The notes: generated by a model from the letters alone, not told the origin. Counted from the stretch's first letter, positions 29,596-39,137 are shown. The stretch: DNA of 64,000 bases from Pelagicoccus sp. SDUM812002 (GCF_031127835.1 NZ_JARXHX010000011.1:62001-126000), one strand, 5' to 3'. Numbers and translations are program-made.

Positions 29596-31233
29596 ATGCC
29601 CCCAGCCACAAAGCCGCGACGCGTACCGCTGCTTTGGATACTGTTACCCTACGCTCTCGGGATCGGCATAGCCCGATTCATCACTCTTCCCGAACCTTGG
29701 ATCCTTATCCTCCTTTCCGCAGTCGGGATCGTTTTCGCCTACCGTAGCGCCGGCTCCGCAGGGGTCCGATGGCACTGCCTGGCGATCATTTCGATGGTGC
29801 TTCTCGGAGCCGCCCGCTTCCAAAACCTCCACCTTGATCCAGGGAGCCAAATTGCGCCCATCGCGCGGGAAGCTCAACTGGAACTCCAAGTTGAAACTCT
29901 TTTCAACGCGACCGACCCAACCACAACCCTTGGCTTGGCCCGCGTAGCGAAGGCTCCGCTACAGCAAAAAGAACTTACAGGGCTGAAGATCTTTTTCTTC
30001 CTCGAAAGTGCCGCTCTCGAACACTATCCGCTCGAAGGAGAACGCTTTTCCGCATCAGGCGTGGTTCGCACTATTCCATCTTATTCCGAAGGTGATCGCT
30101 TCGATGCCTACCTGCGAAACCTAGGAATCTCACACGCTTACAAACAAGGATACCTCCTTGAGAAAACAGGCGAGGCACGTGGACTCTCGCAGCTCGCGAA
30201 CCGCACAAAGGAGCGATTCTCGCATGTCCTTTCACAGAACAAGCGCCCACACGGTCCTTTCACAGGCGCGTACAAAGGGGTGATGCTGGGACAAAAAAGC
30301 GAGCTCACACCAGACCAAAAACAACTTTTCCTAGCCAACGGGACCATGCACCTTTTCGCAATTAGCGGACTTCACATCGGCGTCATCGCTGTATGCATTC
30401 ACCAACTACTTTCGCTTCTTCGATTCAAACGATGCTATCGAGCCATGGCAGCCCTCGCCTCGATCGCATGTTTCGTATTCATAACCGGCGGATCGGCCTC
30501 TTCATGGCGAGCGCTACTCATGGTAGCTTGCTTCTACCTCACCAGCTTCGGATACAAGCAAGCCTCGCCCGTCAACGCTCTCGCGCTCTCCGCTCTTGTT
30601 TACCTGACTTTGCTTCCTGGCCAACTCTTCCAAGCCGGATTCCAGATGTCCTACTTCACCGTAAGCGCCATCCTATTATTCGGGCTTCCCTTAGGCAAAA
30701 CGCTTAATGAACTCGTTCCCATTTTCCCGAACATTCCGCACCCTCTTCAAAACAACCTCCAGAAGGGCATATCCATATTCAAGAATTGGATACTTAACGC
30801 AGCTGGAGTTAGCACTGCAGCTTTTCTCATTTCCGCGCTACTAGGCATCTACTATTTTCAGATTCTCCCCAGCTACGGTATCCTTATCAACTTGATCGCC
30901 CTACCCATCGCCTCCCTCGCGATCGTAGCTGGATTCCTTTCGCTTTTATTCTCACCGGTAATCGAATGGATTCCGATCAGCGAACTCTTCAATAACGCAG
31001 CCTTGCTGTTGATCAAACTCATTCACGGTTTCCTCGAGCTAACTAGTACCCTCCCCTTTTCCAGCATAGAAACCAAGCCCGTGAGCGCCTACTGGGCAGC
31101 CGCCGCCATCCTAAGCTCTCTCGCAGCAATAACCGTCTCATACTCGCAATCCGACATCATTCGAAAACGCTTTTGGCAGCTCGCCACCTTAACGAGCTGT
31201 ACCCTTTGGATCTACGCTCTCCTGAGAGTCTGA
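29596..31233 (+). CDS. ComEC/Rec2-family competence channel without metallo-beta-lactamase domain
   Basis: A 545-residue polytopic membrane protein. It has N-terminal membrane segments, a soluble DUF4131-like/OB region (about 70-190), then the competence domain: VMLGQKSELTPDQKQLFLAN, GTMHLFAISGLHIGVIA (the family signature) and about eight further membrane segments, including FQAGFQMSYFTVSAILLFG. Full ComEC proteins continue into a periplasmic metallo-beta-lactamase-like nuclease domain of ~250 residues, which is absent: the frame stops cleanly after the last helix. ComEC moves single-stranded DNA across the inner membrane. With pilT and pilB nearby, a role in transformation is possible. Confidence 0.9.
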   Translation: MPPATKPRRVPLLWILLPYALGIGIARFITLPEPWILILLSAVGIVFAYRSAGSAGVRWHCLAIISMVLLGAARFQNLHLDPGSQIAPIAREAQLELQVETLFNATDPTTTLGLARVAKAPLQQKELTGLKIFFFLESAALEHYPLEGERFSASGVVRTIPSYSEGDRFDAYLRNLGISHAYKQGYLLEKTGEARGLSQLANRTKERFSHVLSQNKRPHGPFTGAYKGVMLGQKSELTPDQKQLFLANGTMHLFAISGLHIGVIAVCIHQLLSLLRFKRCYRAMAALASIACFVFITGGSASSWRALLMVACFYLTSFGYKQASPVNALALSALVYLTLLPGQLFQAGFQMSYFTVSAILLFGLPLGKTLNELVPIFPNIPHPLQNNLQKGISIFKNWILNAAGVSTAAFLISALLGIYYFQILPSYGILINLIALPIASLAIVAGFLSLLFSPVIEWIPISELFNNAALLLIKLIHGFLELTSTLPFSSIETKPVSAYWAAAAILSSLAAITVSYSQSDIIRKRFWQLATLTSCTLWIYALLRV

Positions 31234-31332
31234 GCCTAAAGAATGGCCGAAACCTTAAACAGGAACCAGCCGCGGGGCTGATCTAGCATTTCAATTGACC
31301 CTTATTCTAGATCGCGTACTTCCTCAATCCCT

Positions 31333-31614
31333 ATGAAATCTGCCTACGAACTCGCAATGGAACGCCTCGCCGCCAGCGACGGGGACAGAAAAGTCGTAAC
31401 CGAGGAGCAGAAGGCGAAGCTCGCCGAAATCGACGAGAAGTACCAAGCGAAAATCGCGGAACGCGAGATCTTCCTCAAGCCGAAGCTCGTTGCAGCCGAG
31501 GCAAGCGGAAACCGTCCCGAGGCCCAGGACCTCCGCAAACAAATAGCGAGCGAGCGGGCTCGACTAGAAGAAGAACGCGAGGCCAAGAAAGACGAGATCC
31601 GAGCTCAGGCTTAG
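31333..31614 (+). CDS. small charged coiled-coil protein
   Basis: A 93-residue, Lys/Glu/Ala-rich protein predicted to be almost entirely helical (EEQKAKLAEIDEKYQAKIAE, RARLEEEREAKKDEIRAQA). Heptad-like spacing suggests a coiled coil. It has no signal peptide, so it should be cytoplasmic. No family name can be given. The ATG at 31333 is clear. Its stop codon overlaps that of the convergent gene in the tetranucleotide TTAG. Confidence 0.75.
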   Translation: MKSAYELAMERLAASDGDRKVVTEEQKAKLAEIDEKYQAKIAEREIFLKPKLVAAEASGNRPEAQDLRKQIASERARLEEEREAKKDEIRAQA

Positions 31615-33590
31615 CCATCTCTCCGAAAAACGACTTTCGACGACTCAGAGCGAGCCACTTGCTCGTAGAAATCGACCACCTGTCCGTAGCCTGATACCGG
31701 CACTTCAGTGTAACGCAGCGAGTTTTGTCGGCTCACTTCCACCTTTTCGCTTTCGATTTCCAAGTCTAAGGAAAACGAACCGAATTCAGTGTCTAAGAGC
31801 GGAGGCTTTTTGAAGGAATCCAGAAGGTACCCGCTAGGCAACTCGATAGACAGCGTTTCCTCCAAATGTCTGGCGGCGATCGTGTAGGGAGTCTTACGTT
31901 CCTCCTCCACTGGAGGGACCCATTGGATCCGACTGAGAAAAACCGGGCTGAAGAGCAACATTTCACCCTTGTTCATGAAGCGAGCGTAACGTTGGGCAAC
32001 GAATGTGACTTTTAGGTCGAAGCGATTCTCCTCGAACGAGTCCTCGCATTCGATTTCTTCTATTTTCGCTTCGCGTGTGCCACGCGCCACCCAACCGCGA
32101 ATCAGAGCTTCGAAGTCATCTCGCTTCATATTTCGGTAGAGCCCGCGCAGGATTTGAGCGTTCGCTCCAAAATTGCTCTCCTTCAACGTTCCGCTGAGAT
32201 CTCCGAGCTCGTCGATCTTCGCATCGACGTGCCGCACCACACGATTTACGTCAGGTCCATAGTTCGGCAACATCAACAGACCGGCATCCTGCGGACTACA
32301 AACGAGGACCTTCCGTCCTTCTAGGTAATAAGGCAGAATCCCCGGCGCTGCGTTCTTGGTAGTCGGATCGAAAACGAGGAGCTTCCCATGAACAGGATGA
32401 GGCACGATTCCTGAAAGCTCCGGGGCGTTCTCGCCAACTGGCACCGCCAAAATACAGTGATTAAAAGCATGAGGCGATGCCCACTCATCGTGCACCCAAG
32501 AGTCCTCTCCGATCTGGGCGGCCACTGAATAGGACTCGATCCCCACTGCCTTCAGCATCGCTCGGGCAAGAGCCGTCATGTCCTTGCAATCGCCGTGGTG
32601 AGTCTCGAACGTTTTGTTCGCATCCTCCGGTCTGTAGCCGCCTCCTTTATTAAGATCGATGGCCACAGCTAAGTAATTGACCGATTGAGCATAAGTGCAG
32701 ATTTCCGATACAATATCCCAACGAGAGCTCTTCCCCTCAGCCAATTCCTCTGCTTTCATTCGCAAATCGTTACCCGCCTCTATTCTATCCGACTGGACCT
32801 TATCCATATGTTGAGCCACGGCGCTCCAGTCCTTGAAAACGACGTAAGGAAACCGAGATATTTCTTTCTCGTCAGGATAAATCGAATACACGAGGTTTCC
32901 AGTAATCAGGGAGCGAAACGGTTGAAATTCTTCGACTTCCACCGCATCCAGATCGCGGGCTTCCCAAATATAAGTATCCCCCTGCGTGCGAGACGTAGCG
33001 AAATCTGCTCCAAATAGATGAGACTGCATTTTCCATCCACTCGGCAAAGTGGCTGAAAAGCGGGACAGCCCTACCGGTATTTGCAGATGAAAACACCAGC
33101 CACTCTGCAAAAAAACCTGAGACCGACTGACCTCGTATTCATAAGCAAATACAGTCCCTTCGCGCATAGACTCCGATCGATCGAGTTGCAGTAGAACAGA
33201 ATCACTTTTAAGCATGGCACGATCCACTGCAATTTCCACGAGGTCCGATTTCTTTAAGCGCTCAATCTTTCCAGATGCATAAATAATCCACCCGTCGAAA
33301 CTCTTAAGCTTCGCCCCAGAGGAGAGAGGGATTCCGATAGAAGCGTATTCCCGACCATCGCGATCATAGACGTGAAAGGCCCTGCGAACCTTCTCTACAA
33401 CCTGTCCGCGCCCCCTGTATTCAACTTCTGATTCATCACGCAATGCGAAGGCATCGTGGTCCTCAGAGTATTTCTCTATCAATTGCGGTTGGTCGATGCT
33501 ATCAGCCAGCCAACCAGGATAATTTGACTTAGCAGCGCATTGAGCCGCTAAAACCACGGACAAAGCCACGATAATATTGAAAAATCTCAT
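31611..33590 (-). CDS. DUF3857 / transglutaminase-like exported protein, active-site intact
   Basis: A 659-residue protein with a signal peptide (MRFFNIIVALSVVLAAQCAA). The DUF3857 beta domain covers about residues 50-240 and the transglutaminase-like domain about 270-420. The latter has the likely Cys-His-Asp triad: Cys in THHGDCKDMTALAR, His in PHAFNHCILAV and Asp in LLVFDPTTKN. The remaining C-terminus resembles DUF3858. Such proteins are thought to act as periplasmic or surface peptidases or cross-linkers in Bacteroidota and PVC bacteria. Its start overlaps the stop of the paralogue at 33587 by 4 bases, so the pair is translationally coupled. Confidence 0.85.
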   Translation of the reverse strand: MRFFNIIVALSVVLAAQCAAKSNYPGWLADSIDQPQLIEKYSEDHDAFALRDESEVEYRGRGQVVEKVRRAFHVYDRDGREYASIGIPLSSGAKLKSFDGWIIYASGKIERLKKSDLVEIAVDRAMLKSDSVLLQLDRSESMREGTVFAYEYEVSRSQVFLQSGWCFHLQIPVGLSRFSATLPSGWKMQSHLFGADFATSRTQGDTYIWEARDLDAVEVEEFQPFRSLITGNLVYSIYPDEKEISRFPYVVFKDWSAVAQHMDKVQSDRIEAGNDLRMKAEELAEGKSSRWDIVSEICTYAQSVNYLAVAIDLNKGGGYRPEDANKTFETHHGDCKDMTALARAMLKAVGIESYSVAAQIGEDSWVHDEWASPHAFNHCILAVPVGENAPELSGIVPHPVHGKLLVFDPTTKNAAPGILPYYLEGRKVLVCSPQDAGLLMLPNYGPDVNRVVRHVDAKIDELGDLSGTLKESNFGANAQILRGLYRNMKRDDFEALIRGWVARGTREAKIEEIECEDSFEENRFDLKVTFVAQRYARFMNKGEMLLFSPVFLSRIQWVPPVEEERKTPYTIAARHLEETLSIELPSGYLLDSFKKPPLLDTEFGSFSLDLEIESEKVEVSRQNSLRYTEVPVSGYGQVVDFYEQVARSESSKVVFRRDG

Positions 33591-35578
33591 TCGGCGCTGC
33601 TCGTCAGAAGTTCACTATTCATCACAAAAGTCAGGGGGCGATGATCTGCCTCGTTCAGTGCATCGAACTCAGCCTTTACGCGACCGTAGAACTCGGTGTT
33701 GATAAGTGTTCCCTTAAGAGTGTAAAGCCGTTGGTAAACCAGTTCGGCCGCATCGCTAATTGTCACTAGTGACTTGCGGGTTATCAGCGCACCGTCGAAC
33801 TCAGCGGTTGTTCCCGAACTCGCCTCGTAATGAAATTCGGAAGGTACCTTGATGGTCACTTTATCCATAACAAGCGGACGAAAAGGAAAGCCTATGGGAA
33901 CTTCGCGCGTCTCGTCAGGAAAAACAGTGGAGGCTCCTTGCTGAAAGACAGATGGATTCAAGATCATTCGTTCACCTGCTAGATCAGCGTATCCAGGAAT
34001 CTTGACATTAAAACGAACAATTAAGCCATTCTCTCTTGAGTCCGCGTATTTCACGCTGAAATCGTCGATCTCTGTTCGCGGCATTCGGGATTGCCAGTGT
34101 TTCTCCAATACAAATTCTTCTCGTTCGTCATCCGTCTGACCAGAAAAGGCCCGCTTCATCGCAACTCCTTCATAGCCATCGAACTTGATCGCGATGGATC
34201 CTTCCAAGTCACCGTATTCATCGATTCGAACATCTGCGATCCTGCTTACGGTCGAGAATTCCGGCCCAACTTCTGGCGTCATCACGTCCTCGTAGAACTT
34301 CCCTTTGATCAAAATCGCTTTCGCACCAGTATTCTGCGCGTTCAAAACGCCCAGTGGCAAGAAGCTGCTACCGGGATCGAAGTATTGATATTCGTTGTTC
34401 ACGAGGACGGCAACCGCCCAATCCGATAGATTAAAACCGCCCAGCTTACCTTTGTGATAAGTGCAAACCGATCTATCTTCAACCTCCGCCAATGAGACTT
34501 GAAACCCTCCCGATGCGAGCAATGAAGCGAAAAGCGAGTTAATGTCAAAAGCAGTTCCGTATCCATTTTTCAACGTCTGAGAAGGATTCTTGTTCTTGCT
34601 CAACTCCTCGATCTCTTCCTCGGTGTAGACAGTGTTGGGCTCGCTAATATTGAGGATCTCCGTGGTACAATAATCGTACGCGATCTTCACTTTCTCCTCA
34701 TTTAATCCTACACCCGCAAACAGCTCCGACGCGAGCTTCTTGACCTGTCCTGATTTGGGTTTGATCAGTTCGTCGTTTACGTCGTCGAGTCGACCCGCTC
34801 GATAGTTCCAATACTTCTCTTGTTCGAGAGCTTCAATTTCTGACGAATACTCGACCAGAACGAAGGGTTCGAAATCTCGATACGGCCCTACATAAGGTAC
34901 ATCAGATTTAGCGGGGAGGTTCTCTGCAAAAGTTTGGAAACCACCCGTCACTTTTTCCCATTTCGCGCCTCCATTGTAGCTTCTCACACTCGCCGCTAAA
35001 CCCTTGTATGGTTTTATCACTACATCGTAGCGCCATGTCGGGTAGTCACTCAGCAGATCGAGCGTCACGCCTTTAAACCACGCATCGATCCCCGTCTTCC
35101 ACGAGTACTCTATAATGCATCCAGGCTTCAGCCCCGGAAAGGAAAAGGACTTAGCGTAGCCACTGAAGGAGTCATTCTTGAAAATCTTACGCCTGACAAT
35201 ATCTCGCGAGGAAAGCTCTGCCACCGTCAAATCCGGATAGATGACGCGGGCTTTGATCTTTGTAACGCGGAAACCCTCGAAATACTCAATGTCGACCTTG
35301 TCCCAATCCTTTACCGCAGCCTCGTCGTACAACTTGACACGGTTGTGGAAGGAGTGGCTCGAGTAATAGTCCTCGCGGTCATCTACTTTGACACTGCGGT
35401 AGGTGAACTCACTGTGAGCGTTGGGATCGATCTTCGGAGCTGTCGCCGTCAATTCCTCTTCCGGAATCTCGTCCCACCCTCCTTTGGCAAGTTCAGATCG
35501 CTGAGCCGAGAGCGAGGATATCGAGAGGAAAATGATGCAGGCGGCGACGCCTGCTACGGGGATAGAAGGGAGGGTCAT
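33587..35578 (-). CDS. DUF3857 / transglutaminase-like exported protein, active-site degenerate
   Basis: A 663-residue protein with a signal peptide (VAACIIFLSISSLSAQ) and the same architecture as the gene downstream. DUF3857 motifs include RVIYPDLTVAELSSRDIVRR and FPGLKPGCIIEYSW. The transglutaminase-like region is present, but where the paralogue has HGDCKD this one reads YGTAFDINSLFASLL, so the nucleophile is lost. The His position falls in LSDWAVAVL, also without His. Only the Asp of YFDPGS is kept. It is therefore likely to be a non-catalytic partner or carbohydrate/protein-binding subunit of the downstream enzyme. Confidence 0.85.
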   Translation of the reverse strand: MTLPSIPVAGVAACIIFLSISSLSAQRSELAKGGWDEIPEEELTATAPKIDPNAHSEFTYRSVKVDDREDYYSSHSFHNRVKLYDEAAVKDWDKVDIEYFEGFRVTKIKARVIYPDLTVAELSSRDIVRRKIFKNDSFSGYAKSFSFPGLKPGCIIEYSWKTGIDAWFKGVTLDLLSDYPTWRYDVVIKPYKGLAASVRSYNGGAKWEKVTGGFQTFAENLPAKSDVPYVGPYRDFEPFVLVEYSSEIEALEQEKYWNYRAGRLDDVNDELIKPKSGQVKKLASELFAGVGLNEEKVKIAYDYCTTEILNISEPNTVYTEEEIEELSKNKNPSQTLKNGYGTAFDINSLFASLLASGGFQVSLAEVEDRSVCTYHKGKLGGFNLSDWAVAVLVNNEYQYFDPGSSFLPLGVLNAQNTGAKAILIKGKFYEDVMTPEVGPEFSTVSRIADVRIDEYGDLEGSIAIKFDGYEGVAMKRAFSGQTDDEREEFVLEKHWQSRMPRTEIDDFSVKYADSRENGLIVRFNVKIPGYADLAGERMILNPSVFQQGASTVFPDETREVPIGFPFRPLVMDKVTIKVPSEFHYEASSGTTAEFDGALITRKSLVTISDAAELVYQRLYTLKGTLINTEFYGRVKAEFDALNEADHRPLTFVMNSELLTSSAE

Positions 35579-35672
35579 ACTGAAAAGTACTTACATAAGT
35601 TCCCATACCCTATCAAGCCTGTTTCCGATTCGGATAAACTTATAATTTTTCCGGGTTAAAGAGGTAGAGCAC

Positions 35673-36095
35673 TTAATCCTCCGCGACTTGAGCGGAGGCA
35701 TTTTCCCCTTTAGGGACAGTCGCGTCCGGCAACTCACTTTTTGCTGCAGCCTCCGCTTCCTTCACCTTAACCGTTTTCTTGGGAGTCTCTATCAGCTTCG
35801 CTTTCTCGGCTGTCGTCTGCTCGATTTGCGTCGCCATCGGCTCCTGTACGATGCGGGCCATCTGGGGTTGAGTTACCTTCGGCTCCTTCTTCTTGAACCA
35901 AAGGAATCGCTTCGGCTTCGCCTCCTTTTTCTGAATGATCTTGGCCTGTTTGAACTTCGTCTCGCTCGGCTTAATGATTTTAACGGGTACCAATTTCTCC
36001 GGCTCCTTCTTCTTGGCGGCCTCCGACTCCGTCGCGAGAGCGATGAGCCCTACGACTGCGAGGAAAACAAATAGGTTTCGAAAACTACCCATCAC
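35673..36095 (-). CDS. lysine-rich exported protein of unknown function
   Basis: A 140-residue protein with an N-terminal signal (LFVFLAVVGLIALATESEAA), then a low-complexity Lys/Pro/Glu-rich chain (KKKEPEKLVPVKIIKPSE, KEAKPKRFLWFKKKEPK) and an Ala/Glu/Lys tail. No domain is recognised. It looks disordered and strongly basic in the middle. It overlaps the 3' end of thyX by 4 bases, so it is in the same transcript. A link to thymidylate synthesis is not implied. Confidence 0.72.
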   Translation of the reverse strand: MMGSFRNLFVFLAVVGLIALATESEAAKKKEPEKLVPVKIIKPSETKFKQAKIIQKKEAKPKRFLWFKKKEPKVTQPQMARIVQEPMATQIEQTTAEKAKLIETPKKTVKVKEAEAAAKSELPDATVPKGENASAQVAED

Positions 36096-37438
36096 TCAGG
36101 CTCCGCCGTTCCCTCGACCACCCATTCGCGGGCGTCGGGTACCTGCTTGTAGAATTCAGCGAGCACCTTGCTCAGGTGCTCCGCGTAGCGGTAGTGAGCA
36201 CCCAATCCAGTGCGCAATTCCGCTTCGTAGATAAACTTGTCCGCATGCGTCGAGTGTTCAAACGGAGTCTGGCTGCCAAGCATCAAGCCATAAACATAGG
36301 TCGCCTCACCTCGATCCATCAGTTTTTCAAGAAACGCCTTCTGTCGTTCCAAGAACGGACGAAATTCCTCACGGTCCGTCTCCGGAGCAAGATAGAATCC
36401 AGCTTGGATACAGGGGGTGTAGCGATGGCCCGTGCGATGGCGATTCAAGTCGCGCAGCTCAGCAATAGCCATGTTGTTCCATGCAAAAGAGACACGCATG
36501 CGCCGTATCGCGGTGCCGCAATAGCCGTATCGATTCGCTCGGTACTTGAGGGCGTTTCCGATCGATTGCTTCTCAGCGAGAAACGGAGGCATGCTATTGG
36601 CGACATCAACCCAAACCTCATCTTCAAGATTTTCAATCGAAAGACGCGTCTTCATGAGGTCCAAGCTTCGATTATGCTCTTCAAGCGCTTGCTTCTGGAA
36701 AGACTTCTCCACCTTGCTGTGTTTAACGAGGCGAGGAGCAAACTTCGCCACTTCTGAACGTATCAGCTCTGCCACTACTTGAGCTTCCTTTTGCGGTAGC
36801 GAGGCGACATGCTTGATCGTCTGGGCCCACATGCGTGCGGACATGACAAGGGCCAGGTTAGTCTTGGTCGCTAGCGGAATGAAATAGCGAGCTCGGTCCA
36901 GGGCGAAATTCTTGCGCATGCGAGAAAGCACCTTTTCTGGTGTACCCTCGGGTGCTCTTACCACGCTAGAGTCTGCCTCAGCGACATTGTCGAGACGGGC
37001 GTACTCCTTGTTGTAGCAATCGAATCCCTCGCTAATGATGGCTAGCCATTCCTCGGCGAGGTCCACCGGCATCCCGATCTCATCGGGGGTCGGGATATTC
37101 TGAGGATCCATTGCGATGTAGCGCGTGCTGGATTCCTGCCCATCGGACATCTGCGACACCTCAAACAGTTTGTAGGCGAGCCACATCGAAACGTCGTCGA
37201 TCGCCACCGCGATGCCACCCGTCAAACCACCAATCGAAGCGTGACCGTAGTCGACGAACTTCAGGATCCGGTCTATCGATTTGTCCGCATTCTGGAGGTC
37301 GACTTTCGACATGATCGTATCGATTCCTTCATTACTACGTGAGTAGCGGGCCAACACGGAAGCAAGGAGCTCAGGAGTGACCTGGGCTTCGTCAGCCGCA
37401 GTTTCAGGGGGTACGATCGCTAGACCAGTTACTTTCAT
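36092..37438 (-). CDS. thyX: flavin-dependent thymidylate synthase, two-domain form
   Basis: A 448-residue protein, about twice a classic ThyX (220-250). The N-terminal half has DYGHASIGGLTGGIAVAIDD (63-82) and SSTRYIAM (103-110), matching the ThyX S-x-RY substrate motif but without the upstream RHR. The C-terminal half holds RHRTGHRYTP (333-342), the FAD-binding RHR element. ARYFIPLATKTNLALVMSARMW (about 183-204) matches the family's second conserved stretch. The motifs of one active site are thus shared between two tandem ThyX-like halves. It methylates dUMP with methylene-tetrahydrofolate and FAD. Confidence 0.87.
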   Translation of the reverse strand: MKVTGLAIVPPETAADEAQVTPELLASVLARYSRSNEGIDTIMSKVDLQNADKSIDRILKFVDYGHASIGGLTGGIAVAIDDVSMWLAYKLFEVSQMSDGQESSTRYIAMDPQNIPTPDEIGMPVDLAEEWLAIISEGFDCYNKEYARLDNVAEADSSVVRAPEGTPEKVLSRMRKNFALDRARYFIPLATKTNLALVMSARMWAQTIKHVASLPQKEAQVVAELIRSEVAKFAPRLVKHSKVEKSFQKQALEEHNRSLDLMKTRLSIENLEDEVWVDVANSMPPFLAEKQSIGNALKYRANRYGYCGTAIRRMRVSFAWNNMAIAELRDLNRHRTGHRYTPCIQAGFYLAPETDREEFRPFLERQKAFLEKLMDRGEATYVYGLMLGSQTPFEHSTHADKFIYEAELRTGLGAHYRYAEHLSKVLAEFYKQVPDAREWVVEGTAEPE

Positions 37439-37523
37439 TCAAAAAGGGTGCGTGAATAGGGAGGGAGTATAAGGCTGATAAAGAGAATCAATGTGGAACC
37501 CTCGCCATCTCAAACTTAATCGC

Positions 37524-37554
37524 AAAAAAAGCTCGCCGGTTAGTTGGCGAGCTT
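37524..37554 (-). terminator. intrinsic terminator of the nuo operon
   Basis: On the complement, AAGCTCGCC/GGCGAGCTT (37546-37554 with 37529-37537), a perfect 9-bp stem with an 8-base loop, runs into seven T. It is 33 bases after the nuoN stop. Confidence 0.92.
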
Positions 37555-37586
37555 AGCTCTTGATCTGCAACGCATTAAAACAGCTT

Positions 37587-39119
37587 CTACTGACCTGATA
37601 GCCAGGAGCCGAGCGGTCCTTGGAAGAAACCAAGCACCACCGAGCCAGCGATCGCAACCACGATGGTCAACTTGCCGAGGGCCGTAAGGGTCGCACCAGG
37701 AAGAGCCGAGGGAGTTCCGCTTTCCTCATTCTCATCGGTGAAACGCCAAACCTCGAAAAAGGCGGCTTTGATCACGCCAAAATAGTAGTAGATCGATACC
37801 ACCACCCCAACGATACCCACGCCGAGCAAGGTGAATAGCTCAGCCTTAAATGCGGCCACGAAGATGAGGAATTTTCCGATGAATCCAGCCAGCGGAGGAA
37901 TTCCCGCCAATGAACCGATACCGATCGCCAAAGCGATTCCCAGAAAGCCGTTTCGCTTTGCCAAGTCGCCGAGATCGTCGAGATCGAGGTCGGAGTCCCA
38001 CGCTTTTGGCAAGTGAGCGAATACCGCGAATACTGCCATCGATCCGAGTAAGTAAGCGAAAAGATAGAAAAGCACCCAATTGGTCGCCTCCGGAACAGAT
38101 TGGGCGGCAATGACGCCAATCAGCAAGAACCCAGCATGCGAGACGCCCGAAAGGCCGATAACTCTCTTGAGGTTACGCTGCGTAAGAGCGGCAAAGTTAC
38201 CAAAAAGAATGGTAAGCGCTGCGATCCCAGAAAGCACGGGAATGAGAACATTGGAGAGCGGCGCAAAGGTCTTTACCAGTGTCAAAAGAACCGCAAAGCC
38301 AGCCGCTTTGGAAGACACCGCTAGAAATGCAGTGGTCGGTACCGGCGCGCCTTGGTAAACGTCAGGGATCCAGATTTGGAACGGGAACGCCCCGATCTTG
38401 AAGGCTACGCCTGAGATCACGAGCAACATACCAATGATCGCCAACGTATCCGTTGGGTTCGCCTCGAGGAAGACCCGCAGGTTTTGGAAATTCATCGAGT
38501 CGAGGCTGCTGCCTGCGAGCGCTGGATTGCTGGCTGCACCGTAGAGAAGCACGATGCCGAAAAGCAATATAGCCGAACTCAAGGCTCCCATGATCAGGTA
38601 CTTGAGGCCCGCTTCGAGCGAGAGCGGATTTTGGCGGAAGTAACTAACCAGCACGTAGAAACCGACAGTTGCCGTTTCGAGGGCCACGAAAAGCATGACG
38701 AAGTGGTTCGACATCGCCATGATGGAGAGTGCACCGGTTACCACCAATGTGATCGCGAAGTACTCGATGCGAGCTAGCGACTTATTTTCGAAACTCACCA
38801 TCGCCAAATAGCTGACGAATATTGAGGCGAGCAGAAAGAAGATCCGTAGAGCTTGAGTCGTTGCGCTGAGCTCGACCATGCCACCGAAGGCCACTCGACT
38901 GGATCCTCCTGATACATCGAAGATCACGATGTAGCCAAGCAACAGGACCTGCCCGAGAATCGCAATGCGTGGGATTGCACCGTGTGCGAACTTCGGGAGG
39001 ATCACCTCGAGAGCCAGCAAAAGGAGAGCTAAGCAGCCGAGGATCATTTCTGGGTAGATCGCGCCCCAGGTATTGGTAGCAGCGATTTCGCCGAGGGAAT
39101 TCAAAGTATCAGTTGGCAT
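37587..39119 (-). CDS. nuoN: NADH-quinone oxidoreductase subunit N
   Basis: A 510-residue, 14-helix antiporter-like subunit of complex I. Family marks include the conserved helix LSGVSHAGFLLIGV, GAFPFQIWIPDVYQGAPVPT (lysine/proton path region) and FNAFALASL-type RLDDLGDLAKRNGFLG equivalents. Together with NuoL and NuoM it carries out proton translocation. Last gene of the nuo operon, 18 bases after nuoM, with the terminator just beyond. Confidence 0.95.
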   Translation of the reverse strand: MPTDTLNSLGEIAATNTWGAIYPEMILGCLALLLLALEVILPKFAHGAIPRIAILGQVLLLGYIVIFDVSGGSSRVAFGGMVELSATTQALRIFFLLASIFVSYLAMVSFENKSLARIEYFAITLVVTGALSIMAMSNHFVMLFVALETATVGFYVLVSYFRQNPLSLEAGLKYLIMGALSSAILLFGIVLLYGAASNPALAGSSLDSMNFQNLRVFLEANPTDTLAIIGMLLVISGVAFKIGAFPFQIWIPDVYQGAPVPTTAFLAVSSKAAGFAVLLTLVKTFAPLSNVLIPVLSGIAALTILFGNFAALTQRNLKRVIGLSGVSHAGFLLIGVIAAQSVPEATNWVLFYLFAYLLGSMAVFAVFAHLPKAWDSDLDLDDLGDLAKRNGFLGIALAIGIGSLAGIPPLAGFIGKFLIFVAAFKAELFTLLGVGIVGVVVSIYYYFGVIKAAFFEVWRFTDENEESGTPSALPGATLTALGKLTIVVAIAGSVVLGFFQGPLGSWLSGQ

Positions 39120-39137
39120 CGTATATCCAAATAATAA

